From Cyanoderma ruficeps (Eukaryota; Chordata; Aves; Passeriformes; Timaliidae), in assembly GCA_008694505.1 (NCBI GenBank), contig VZDJ01007755.1:7420711-7484710 (forward strand): a stretch of DNA of 64,000 nucleotides, written 5' to 3'. The position numbers were made by a program, and so were the translations under genes. Positions within the stretch are counted from its first letter, which is position 1. Each line of letters begins with the position of its first letter. This document shows, one piece after another, positions 11,627-22,121 of the stretch. The notes under the pieces were generated by a model. It was not told the DNA's origin. It made no database searches and was given only the letters and a program-made list of their open reading frames with translations.

Positions 11627-13429
11627 TTTATTATCATTAATGATTCATGGATGTAGCATGAAAAGTGCATCTTCATTTTGCTGAGCATCCTGGAAGCTTC
11701 CCATGACACCTCTTCACCTTATTTCTTTTATTAGACATTTCCATCAGCTGGTTTCACAAATGTCATAAATAATACGTGGCTTTGGTTCATCATAAAGCCA
11801 TATTTTGAGACTGCATGCCCATGCTATATCATCTATACTTGTAGTTTCCCTATCTGAGGGGTTAGGTGAGTGGGAGAGAGCTTACACTATACTTAAAAGT
11901 ACTTAACATGCATCAGTGTTCGGACCAACACTGAAAATCTCCTGACACACAAAACTTTTGGCAGCATGTTGTTTTTGAGAAAAAAATTCAAAGCTGTTGA
12001 TGCTGTTCAGCAACTCCTATTACTTTACTGAATTTGCCCGGGGCAAGTGTTAACAGCAGTACTACATTACACATTGACAGAAACACAAAGGTGTACATTT
12101 TAAAATAAATAACCGTGGAGACTAATTTTGTCTCTTAACAGCAGCCTACAGTAGCATCAGACAGTAATACAGAGTGAATTAGCACTTGGCTCACCTGTTC
12201 AAAGAGGCTGGACATTGAGATGCTCTTTTTAAAGCCAGGAGAAACAAAGAGATCAAGAACGTTTCAGTCAGTGTTAATTCAGCTCAGGTACGTGCATTAT
12301 AAAAGACTAAACCGAGGTTGAACTCCACATCTTTACTGCAGTACCTGCCATATTTTTCCAGAAACATGTTCTGAGAACTTCTTGCTACTCAAAACACCTT
12401 GACTGTCCATCATTAAGTATGAAAATTATCTGCTGTCACTCGAAGCATCTTCTAAATGCTTTTCTGTAAGCAGAAGGGCTTGATTTGCTCTCTTGTCTAT
12501 GTCACTCATCCATGCAATCTTTTGTGACACTGCAACTCAGATTTTTTTTTCAATTCCTACAATTCACTTCCTTGAATAAAAGTACCAACATAAATTGACT
12601 GCTTTTGGAAACTGTTGAATATTTGTGGTATCTAGTTTACCCTGGGTCTGCCTGAATAATCCCTTTTTGGCCATTGCTCTCTCAGTTGAAGAAGTTTAGG
12701 AATAAAGAGATGTGATAAGGTGACTGAAACTACACAAAAGAGTAGAAGAGACGTGATCAGCCACAGCAGGGGAGGTAGGTGGAAGCCCTGCTGCAGCAGT
12801 GTTCCCTGGACAAACAGCAAAGTCTGTTTTCTGCAATGTACAGCAGTTTGTTCTCCAAATCACAGTCAATTCAAACTGTGGGAGATAAGTGCAACTGGTA
12901 AAATACTCGGCCAGGACTTTTCCCTATATGGGAAGCATTACATTTAATAAAAGGGTTTTTTTCATCCACATAAACACCTAAACAACAAAGACCCTTATGT
13001 TGGTAGGAATTAAACTGTTCTAGCTGCAATCTCTGCACTCTGGTGCTGTGGAGCTAATCCTAACGCAAGAGAAAAGATGCTGCCCTTTTACTTTATTCCC
13101 TGGGCAACCATCCTATATAAACAAACTGCTACCTCATTCCCATTGATGGAAAGTGGCCCTTACCAGTGATGCCAGAAGGGCACAATTGAGCCCATGCCAA
13201 AAGAACAAATGGTGTCAGCACATTTCTTAAGAATCCAGATGACAACATCACAACAACACATTAGCCTTGATATAGAAACACAAAAATTTCATTATAATTA
13301 TCTGACAAGAATGTGCACAGAGGCGGGTTTGGTTTCTGGGTCATGAGGGGAACAATACATGTCCACAGCACAGACGGTTTTTAACCTGCCTGTCCTCTGT
13401 TCTTGGCTTTCCTTCCCTTTGACTTAAGT
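11627..13429. other. unique non-coding sequence
   Basis: No gene or repeat was recognised. Short frames only. Confidence 0.45.
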
Positions 13430-14184
13430 ATTTGTCTTCCTGATGTTTTATTCTTTTCCCTGTGAGCTCCTCTCCTCAGTTCTTTCCATGACATCCTTTT
13501 CCTTTAACTTGGATAAATATATTTGCCAGGTCAACATCATCTTTCTGCTTCCTTTCATATTTGTAGTAACACCTATCTTTGTCCCCTTTCTTTTTTTGCC
13601 TTCTTTGATTTGTTTCTCAAATCTACTACTCTTCTTTTCATAAAGTATCCCAACACCAAGAGAAAAATAGTAATTGAACCTGATCTTTCTCATCTTACTT
13701 CCATTTCTAAACACAACTCTTTTCTCCCTCCCATCCTAAGTTTCTCTTCTACTTTTTCCTCCCCATACCTGCACTGTCATCGGAGCTCTTTCCCATGTCT
13801 TGTCACAATCTCCTCAAAGTGTTTTTTTCCCTTTTTTTATCATCAAGTATTTTCACTTTCCTAGTGCTTTCCCCCCCTCCTACTGCAAGGTTTATTGCCT
13901 CCCCCTTATTAAAAGTACTCTTGACTTCCCCTTGCTCCTTCAGCTGCTGTTCTATCTTCTTTCTTCCTTTCATCTCCAAGCTTATTGATTCCGTGATCCT
14001 GTGATCTCAGTTTCAGTGCCATCGAAGATGCCTTCTTCCCCTTTCATTCATCTTCAGACACACTTAATGTGTAATGTGTTCTAATCAAAATTTTAAGGAA
14101 AATACCTCATTCTTAGATATGCCCTTCACTTCATTGGGGCAGTTTCTTAAAATTGCCCTTCCTGTCACCAGTTGTTACTCTGGT
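13430..14184 (+). other. pyrimidine-rich stretch, possibly the upstream part of an ancient LINE
   Basis: A long plus-strand C/T-rich segment (TTTCTTCCTTTC-type runs) leads without a break into the reverse-transcriptase-like relic at 14185. L2-type LINEs have a pyrimidine-rich sense strand, so this may be the same element further upstream, but no motif here proves it. The several overlapping open frames in all phases follow from the composition. Confidence 0.3.
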
Positions 14185-14445
14185 GTTCCTTGGTCCTCTT
14201 ACTCTCTTCAGCATATCTGTCAGAAGCATGTCCTTGCCTTCCCTCACCTCTCAGGAGGGATTCCAAATGTGTCTGTCCTTGCTTCCATTCTCACTCATCT
14301 TTATAACTTACCTCTGTTTAATCTTGTCAACAGAGCACAAATTCAATTATCCTCTCAATACAGATGACCTACAAATCTCTTCTCCTGCCCAAGACCTCTC
14401 CTTTAAAATCTTAGCTGAGTATCATTGTTGCACCTAAGTCTCATT
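14185..14445 (+). mobile_element. ancient L2-type LINE reverse-transcriptase relic (probable)
   Basis: The plus strand can be read as GIPNVSVLASILTHLY, which has the spacing of the RT motif GVPQGSVLGPLLFxLY. About 40 residues later it reads DDLQISSPAQDLS, which resembles the ADDTQ...ISSP...DLS block holding the catalytic aspartates. The two blocks lie in overlapping frames (14074-14367 and 14153-14437), so a frameshift separates them. The order, spacing and pyrimidine-rich sense strand fit L2/CR1-superfamily elements and suggest L2. The call is pattern-based only. Confidence 0.45.
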
Positions 14446-17373
14446 AGCTGCAATACTGTTAATCCTGTTTGTGAGTTCCTCTCTGCCTCAAACATTAACT
14501 CTGTCCTCTGAAATCTCATAATGAGGTAGCACTTCCCCATTTTTTTATCAGTCAGTGTGATGTCTGTTAGCTCCCACTTCCAGCTGGTTCCTGGTATCGC
14601 TCTGTAGCATTTATTTATTATTGGTTACACACATTGCAATTTAATTTTGCTAGGAATTAAAAATGTGAGTATTTTTAGAACTAGATTTAAACTTGAACAT
14701 GCTGAAGAGCTTACTTCCCAGCTGAGCAGCAAGCTATGTAGCATTTCGAAATAAATATGGTCTCTTTATTATAAGATATATATTAAAAATATGCATCCTC
14801 TGTCCTTTGAGATACTACATCTTACCAACTATCCAGTACAATCACTTATCATCATATCTCAGCCAGTTCAACAAAACTTTCTTTCAGAAATGCTTGACAT
14901 TGTCCAGCTAGATCAGATGTCCACTTACCAAGTACAGAGCCCTTCCTTTGCAAACCCTTACCTTGCTGCCATCTCTGCCTTCCTCTTCAGATTCTCTCAG
15001 CCTACTGCCATGCTACCTGTTTTTGATTCTAATCAGCCCTGAGCACTTGCCCTTTCATCATCTCCTTGTTCAAATTTGACATGAACATTTCTATGCTGTC
15101 TTCTACACAGCCCCTTACACTCGATAGGCAATCCATAAGTATGTGCAAAGGATATTAATTTTCTCTAAAAGTCATATTAAAGCATTCCTCTCCTAAGCAG
15201 TCTTGGAAAAAAACACTGTAAAGCAGAGCTTCTGCTATGGTAAGGCTTCTGGCACAGACCAATGTTGTCTCATTGTTTGTCAATTTGTTGTTCTATTTAT
15301 TGTCTCATGACCTATACTTGACTGATTTTTCTTTTTTTTTTTTTTTTTTTTTCAGGGATCATCTGTTCTGTTCTGGTACAGGATGTTACAAAACAGCATA
15401 GACAGCTACCACTTACTATTTGTAGGAACAGCAATTTTAGCCTGTTGTCCTGAAATAAACTGTCATCTTTTACTAGTATTATTCATCTTATGTAGGGAAA
15501 ACAAAGAGCAGCAGGTCTTACAGCAAGTTAATTTACAGCCTCTGTTAAAGGAAAACCTGTTTAACTGATTTTTCTGCTGTTCTCAGCAGGCTCCCCAAGA
15601 CAGCAATCCTGGGTGTGAAAACACTGTTGATTAGAGGCTGGTGGTGCATCTCCAGCCTCTGCCTCATGATGCACTCAGAGGTGAGGCAGACAGGTTTCTA
15701 CCTATTTATTGTGCAATCAGAGGTGATGATTTAATCTGTAAATCCAGTGACTTTCACTTGTAAAATAATAAATAGATATTTAGAGAGAGAAATGTTGTTC
15801 ATAGCAGTGAAATAGCTGGATATTAGCAGCAACATGGGTGCTTTTCTACAAGGGCAGCCAAGTGTACCAGAATCACCCAGAAATCATTAGTCTCAGTGTT
15901 TCCCATCCCACTGAGTTGGTGGTCTCCTGACATTAATTTATTGGGCTCTGTTCCAATAACTTGGATGACAAATGGCATTTTTTCAAATATGTGCACCACA
16001 ATGATTTGGCAGTATTCCCAGCAGATTCCACCAAAGATAAGCTGCAGAATAGGAAAGATGGACCTGGATCTGTATTATAAATTCAGATAACAAGAAACAT
16101 GATTTCCCCGAATCATTTCAAAGGATATCAAATAGCTTTTTTATTATTATTATTTAACAGCAAAAAGAAGACTGACTTGGTTCCAAACACTATTTTCCAC
16201 ACATATAGACAGATATTTATCCTCAGACTAGTACCAAAGATGCACTAGTACCAAAAATGTGCTACCTCAAGTAAACACCCACAGCATGTATTTCCCTGAA
16301 CTGGTGATGATTCAACAGTGGTTGATTAGAGGGCAGAGCTGTGATGGCCTCCTTGGTTCATGTTGTTGAGCACCTCCTCTATGGGTAACTAGCTTTTGTT
16401 TGTATCAAATTAGAAAGTAGTTTTAAAAAATTATGAAAAAAAGTGAGAGAAAAGTTGCATATGTACCCATATGTGAAATTAGATCCATATATGAGATTAG
16501 ATCTGTAGGATAAGTCTGTTTCAGTCATTTGCCACTCGGGCCAGCGTATTGGAAGGTCTAACATAGTGGAGTTCCAGATCAGTGCACACATACATTCTGA
16601 TAAATGGTCTACAGAGATAAGAACTACAATGATAATTTGATATTCCATTGTATTAGTTACTAAAGTCATGCTTCTCAGCCCATCTTTTTGATTACCTTCC
16701 ACCATAGCATATTTATAAATAATTCTGGTTTGTAGAATATATTTGAGATTTTTCCATCCATCCATCTATCTATCNATCTATTTATCTCCTTATTAAACAC
16801 TTATCACATATGCTCGTTAGCTTAACATTAGTTTGACACTAGTTAAAAAACTAGCGTTCATTTTGGTGTTTCTCTGTAAGAATTTCAGTATGAGATATTT
16901 GCTGCTTGGGATATCATTCACTTGAGTTCATGCTAAGAAAGACAATAAAATTAAGTAGCAGCTGGTCATTAGAAGCTTATATATTTCATATTCAGTACAC
17001 ACATGCTTCTTAATCCTAAATAAATTATATTAATCACAATTTAATTATGTGGCTGCCCTATAAAATTAGAATTAGGGGCTAGAGCTGACAATGAAACTAG
17101 TCAGAGTTTCACCATCTGCAGATCAGGCTTTGCATGACCTACTGGGTATTTTTAAAATATTTTAATTATAAAAGTAGTAATCACCTATGGATATTTAAAA
17201 CACCTCTGACAGTTGGCATTTATCCACAATTAATGGGTAACCAGGGGTCCCCTTCACTTGTCTGTGTAACTCAGTCATCATTTAGTGATAAACTGCAGAA
17301 AAAAATGTTTTCTTTGTAGAGTAAAAATAAATGGTGGCAGTTTTTGGTATGGAAAGATGCTGAAGACTCACAT
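14446..17373. other. unique non-coding sequence with simple repeats
   Basis: No gene was recognised. It holds a T21 run at 15332-15352 followed by CAGGG, and a compound (CCAT)n/(CTAT)n microsatellite at 16754-16786 with one undetermined base at 16775. A 128-codon minus frame at 16765-16379 starts inside that microsatellite and resembles nothing known. Confidence 0.5.
16754..16786. repeat. short (CCAT)n/(CTAT)n microsatellite
   Basis: CCATCCATCCAT is followed by CTATCTATC, an N at 16775, then ATCTATTTATC. The undetermined base probably reflects polymorphism or a base-calling conflict in the repeat. Confidence 0.9.
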
Positions 17374-18447
17374 CTTGACACTGTCCCACACAACGACCCT
17401 ATCTCTTCACTGGAGAGGTGCCAATTTGACAGATAGACCACTCAGTGGATAAGGAATTTGCTGTACTGTTGCAAAGTGTTGCAGTCAATGGCTCATAATT
17501 CCAGGTGGAGGCTGGTGATGAGTGGCAAGGCTCAGAGGTTGGCACTGGGAGACACAATGTTCAACATCTTTGCTGGTGACAGGGACAGTGGGGTCCAGTG
17601 CATCCTCAGCAAGCTCACTGACAACACCAAGCTGTGGTGCAGTCGACTCGCTGGAGGGAAGGGATGCCATCCAGAGGGACCTGGGCCCTGGTCTTGAGAG
17701 GCAGGTTCATGTGAACCTTGAGAAACTCAACAAGACCAAATGCAAGGTCCAGAACCTGAGGCAAGGCAATCCCAGACACAAATACAGTGTGGGAAGAGAA
17801 TGGATTGAGAGCAGCTCTGAGGAGAAGGATTTGGGAGTGTTGGTTGACAAGAAGCTCAAAACGACCTGGCAATGTGCACTCAGCCCAGAATGCCAGCCCT
17901 GTCCTGGGCTGCATCAGAAGTGAGGCCAGCAGGGTGGTTCTGCTCTCATTAGACCCCACCTGGAGTCCAGCTCTGGGGACATGGACCTTTTGGAGTGGGT
18001 CTAGAAGAGGGTTAGGAGGATGATCAGAGGGCTGGAGCATCTGTCCTATTACAGCAGACTGACATAGCTGGGGTTATTCAGCCTGGCAAAAAGAAGGCTC
18101 AGGAGAGACCTTCCAGTACTTAATGCAGGCCCTACAGGAAAGCTGGAGAGGCAATTTTGACAAGCGCATGTATTGATAGGAAAAGGGGGAACCACTTTAA
18201 ACTGAATGCAAGTAGGTTTAGATTAGATATAAGGCAGAAATTTTTTAAGAGGAGGGTGGTGAGGAAGTGGAACAGGTTGTGTGTGTTATGAAAGGTTGTG
18301 GATGGCACATGCCTGGAAATGTTCAAGGCCAGGTTGGATGGAGCTTTAAGGAACCTTGTCTAGTGGAAGTTGTCACTCCCTGTGGTGGGGTTTGAACTAG
18401 ATGATCTTGGAGGTGACTTCCAACCCAAACCATTCTTTGATTTCATG
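17374..18447 (+). mobile_element. CR1 LINE, reverse-transcriptase C-terminal half and 3' end
   Basis: This is the longest CR1 reverse-transcriptase segment in the window. The 5' end reads as DTVSHNDL, then RWTTQWIRN-like and SSWR-like blocks in shifted frames. The MFNIFAGD block and the ILSKLTDNTKL block sit where CR1 has its catalytic ADD box, here decayed. Later come EKDLGVLVD-like, CIRS and GLEHLSYYS-like pieces, the AGGTTTAGATTAGATATAAGG tail and a TTCCAACCCAAACCATTCT terminus ending in TTTGATTTCATG. Several frameshifts and the altered active site make it dead. It is 5'-truncated, as most CR1 copies are. Confidence 0.9.
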
Positions 18448-20544
18448 ACCTTTCATTAGAAACCTGGAATTTGCAAACATGCAGGATTTCACACAAGCTA
18501 TTTCTAAGCAATGTTCAGATGCTGAATGTTGAAGTGGCAGAAGTGAGAGCACGTTTTCTGTATACTGAAGCTCTAATTCTGCCCTCAGACAAAATGCCCA
18601 TTAATTTTCCTGAAATTTTCCTGAAGTGAAATTCAAAGGACTAGATCATGCCTCTGCATGCAATACCTGCATGATCCTTCATTAGCTTTGTGGCGTTTTT
18701 TGTGGCCAGTATGGGGTTTTAGCTTTAGTGGGAATGGCAGGTATTACTCAGGATACTCTGAGGGAAATGTGTCTTTCTGAAGTGGCAGTTACAGATGAGA
18801 TTGCACGCCTTGAAGCATATCAGCTGGCAGTAAACACTTCAGATAACTGAAACCAATCCACATTTTCCACCATGTATTCAAATATGCATTTTGAAAGTGT
18901 AAAAATATGCGAAATAGGTAGACCTTAGCCGTTCCCCTTGTAAATTGCACCTTAAATGTTTCTGCCCAACTTCCCATGGTTAGCTGTCCTTTTATAGCAG
19001 TTTTGCACAACTTTGCCCGAAGTTTACTCCCACTTCCATTTGGAAATGGAACTGAAACTTGGAAAAACTAAGCTATGTGTGAAATATTCTGCAGAATTTC
19101 AGTAATTCCTGGTATGAAATGAACCTCACAGGTCAGGAAAAGGGTTCTCTTTCCCTTCACTGTGCACCATTATTTTTATTACCACTCCCTGATGAGTTAT
19201 ACATCTCCTTCTGAAGGCTTAACTGAACCTTAAATTAGCTTTAAATCATTTCTGTCTCTAATGAGGCGATACTGTTAAATTTCTGTATGGAAGGGAATAT
19301 TCTCACCTCTCACAAACTTATTAAGAAGGGGAAACCAAACATAAAGAGGGAGGGAAGTGGTACAGGTGCTATTAGTTAATTTTTCTTTTTCCATTAATTA
19401 CCCTGAGGATCTCCCTTAGGCCAGGCACAGCAACTTTAAGACCACCTAGTGACTGGAATAGAGAGGGAGAATACTAGTTAAAAACAGCTGAAAAACTGGA
19501 AACTAGGTACTTGGGATCATCTTAATATAAAATCAAGTGCATGGGCACAAAACATTAAATTGTACAGCTGGGGATCAATAATCCTCAGTCTTAGGAGCAC
19601 AAAATAAATGGAGGCTCTAAGCAGGGCTACAGCATCATTCAGCAAGCACTTGGCAGCCATTTCCATTTGAGAGCCAGGATGTGATACTTGGGGAGCATTC
19701 CAGCTGCACATGACTGGTTTTATTTTTATGGCTTTGGCAGTATAGCTCCAGCAGTCTGCAACCCTCATTCTTCAGTTTGGTTGCTACTGCTTTGGTGGGT
19801 TTGTTAAGGAATCTTGCTTACTGCTTCCAAGTGCCCGGTGATCTGTCTTCAGTGAATATCAAAATTCTCTTACACTATCACTTCTGGTTTTGTCCCTCAT
19901 GTATGTGACCATACAGCTGCCTGTGGCTGCTTACTTGTGCTCTTATGTTTTGAACCAAACACATTAATTAAAACACATCTTACTCAAAACATTGTTTTAA
20001 GCTGCTTACAGGGAGTCCATGTTAGATGGTGAGGTCATTCTGAGACAATGTTATCTAGCATTGGATTCTTGGCAAATTTCCTTGTTAGTTTGCATCTAGC
20101 AAACAGGCAGATCAAAAGGGAAAAGGCACCCACATAAATGTACTGACTAGTAAGAGATTTGGGATAACACTATCTTGAGGAAGAACACAATTTTCCTGAA
20201 AAGTATGACACTGCAACTTAAAAAACACATGAGCTGCTAAGCACATTTAAAACCTTGCATTTTCATGACACCAAGACACGATATAATTGCTATCCCCGGA
20301 TCATGTGATGCAGCGTACTTCCATGACTTTTCATCTTTCACTCCAGTTTGATGGACAGCCTCAGGAAATAGTTCAGTTACATGAAAGAGAATTTGTGGTG
20401 CGTGCAGAAATGCATCCTTCGGATTTAAATGCCTATTACAAGGTTGCCATGGTTGAAGATCTTAGTTTTCCAGTTTTGTGTTAAGTGTTTTTGCAGAGTT
20501 TGGTGAGCATGTATTGGAACAGGAGCGGTTTGCAATGGATGTAG
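18448..20544. other. unique non-coding sequence
   Basis: No gene or repeat was recognised. Short frames only. Confidence 0.45.
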
Positions 20545-20723
20545 ACAAAACTTGCTTCACTGTGAGGAGAAATCTGCACTGGAACACATTGGAACACATC
20601 GGAACACACAAGGCTGTGTCATCCCCATCACTGGAGGCCCAGCTGCAAAAAGTCCTGAGGTACTGGGCCTGCTCTCACAGATGGCCTTACATGGAACAGA
20701 AGGATAGACTAGAGACTCTCTGA
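20545..20723 (+). mobile_element. diverged CR1-like 3' fragment (tentative)
   Basis: CTTGCTTCACTGTGAGGA, CTGCACTGGAACA, GGCTGTGTCATCCCCATCACTGGAGG and a later CTGAGG follow the order of the chicken-type CR1 3' block (TTCTTCACTGTGAGG, GCACTGGAACAGG, GGCTGTGGAGTCTCC, CTGGAG). A 10-bp unit GGAACACAT(T/C) is repeated three times at 20581-20610 inside it, a local slippage expansion. The terminal 8-mer tail is missing. The call is moderate to weak. Confidence 0.45.
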
Positions 20724-21598
20724 GTGCCTCCCAACCTGAGTTACCATGTGATTCTTTGAGTCTGAATTGCTTCTTTGAGGTAATATTTTAGCAGCAAATC
20801 TCTTAGAATGTTTTACATAAGGCAACTGGAAGGACTTGCAGGAAAAGCACCACCCAAAAGTAGTTAATTGGAACCAAGGAGTAGTTAGAGATGAGAAGAC
20901 TCTCTGTGTAAGGCAGGCACCTCTTCTCCCTTCTTCTTCCTGTTCATGGTTACTCCTGCTTACCATTTGAATTACTAAGGCATTTTCCGGTAGACAAGGT
21001 AGAGAAGGTTCACAACTACTAATTTAAAGATGGAGCTCAAGAAAGAGGTAATTTCACTTTGTATCAGTGTTCAAACAAAGCAAAAGCATTTAAGAAAGGG
21101 AAAAAAAATGACGAAAAACCCAATCATTCTTCTATTGTTATTTTATAGAGCGTTGTGATAATGATTTGCAACAGCTATGATCTGTGGGAGGAGGGTGAAC
21201 ACAATTGAAAGTTTGTTGCCAAATTTTATTGTTTTATGCAAAAGGATGTCTATGAATCTTAGCTCCAGCTTCAGTCATCTGATGGAGTAGAAACTCTTGT
21301 TTAGCTTTCCAACCTGTTTCTCCAGGGCCTAGATATGTGCTGTAAGATGCCCAAAAATAAGATCCATTCCCAGGCAGGACATTAATTCAAGGAGCAGCCA
21401 TTAATTTACCTGCTCACTTTGTAATGTGAATTGTTTTCCTTTCTTATGTATATCTCCTTTCGAATTTTTATTAAAATTTTTATTATTATTATTATTACCA
21501 CTTGTCTCAGCATCATCCTTGACTTCTTTTCAAAAGAAAATTTGAAATTTGAAAAGACACTGCCCTAGAGCCTGTGTAACTCCATCCACTGGAAGTAG
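20724..21598. other. unique non-coding sequence
   Basis: No gene was recognised. A (TAT)n run lies at 21481-21497. Confidence 0.45.
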
Positions 21599-21671
21599 AG
21601 GGAATTAGCTCAGATGGTAGAGTGTTCACCCAGCAGGTAAGAGATTGGGATGTTGGTGCTTGCATCCTACA
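21599..21671 (+). pseudogene. tRNA-Ala(AGC)-like pseudogene or SINE head
   Basis: Seventy-three bases align without gaps to a vertebrate tRNA-Ala as I remember it, with about 51 of 73 identical. Positions 2-14 and 16-24 are unchanged, so the internal A-box region TTAGCTCAGATGGTAGAG is intact. The anticodon position reads AGC (21632-21634). The 3' half, including the B box and T stem, is badly decayed, many differences are C-to-T or G-to-A, and the acceptor stem no longer pairs. It is not a working tRNA. It sits directly against the CR1 fragment that follows, so it may be one half of a tRNA-LINE chimera. Confidence 0.7.
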
Positions 21672-22121
21672 TTTTGGACCACTCTGTGGATAAGAAATTG
21701 GCTGAATAGTCATACTCAAAGAGTTGTGGTCCACAGCTTGATGACCAGGGAGCTACCAGCAGCAAGAGTGTTCCTCAGGGATTCATACTGGGACCAGCAT
21801 TATTTAACATGAGACTGACATTTTACAAGGTCATGTAGAGATAGGATAAGGGTTAATGACTTTAAACTCAAAGAGAGTAGGTTTAACTTATAAGGAAGGA
21901 ATTCTTTACTAAGAGTTTGGTGAGACACTGGAATAGGTTGGCCAAAGAAGCTGTGGATGCCTCAGCCTTGAAATTTTCAAGGCCAGGTTAGATGTGGCTT
22001 TGAGAACCCTGGTCTAGTGAAAGCTGTTCCTGCCTAGGGCAGGGGGAGTTGGAACGAGATGTTCTTGATGGTCCCTTCCAACCCAAAACATTCTATGAGT
22101 CTACGATTCTGTGATTCTATG
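21672..22121 (+). mobile_element. CR1 LINE with internal deletion (RT piece joined to 3' end)
   Basis: The first part (21672 to about 21810) reads as CR1 reverse transcriptase: a WIRNWL-like piece, QRVVV-like, and VPQGFILGPALFN, equivalent to the VPQGSVLGP motif. At about 21810-21825 it jumps to the 3' block: TAGAGATAGGATAAGGGTTAATG, AGGTTTAAC, TTCTTTACTAAGAG, ACTGGAATAGGTTG and a TTCCAACCCAAAACATTCTATG terminus followed by further ATTCTRTG octamers. The catalytic DD region, thumb and most of the ORF2 C-terminus are missing. It is inactive. Confidence 0.85.

Noticed and set aside
15332..15357. Splice acceptor (T21 then CAG)
   Set aside because: The T-run is a plain homopolymer as found after reverse insertions of poly-A tails. 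No coding frame follows that matches a known protein.
16379..16765. 128-codon minus frame
   Set aside because: Its start codon lies in a microsatellite and the translation resembles no known family.
21599..21671. Functional tRNA-Ala gene
   Set aside because: Acceptor, anticodon and T stems have several mismatches and the B box is lost, so it was called a pseudogene or SINE head.
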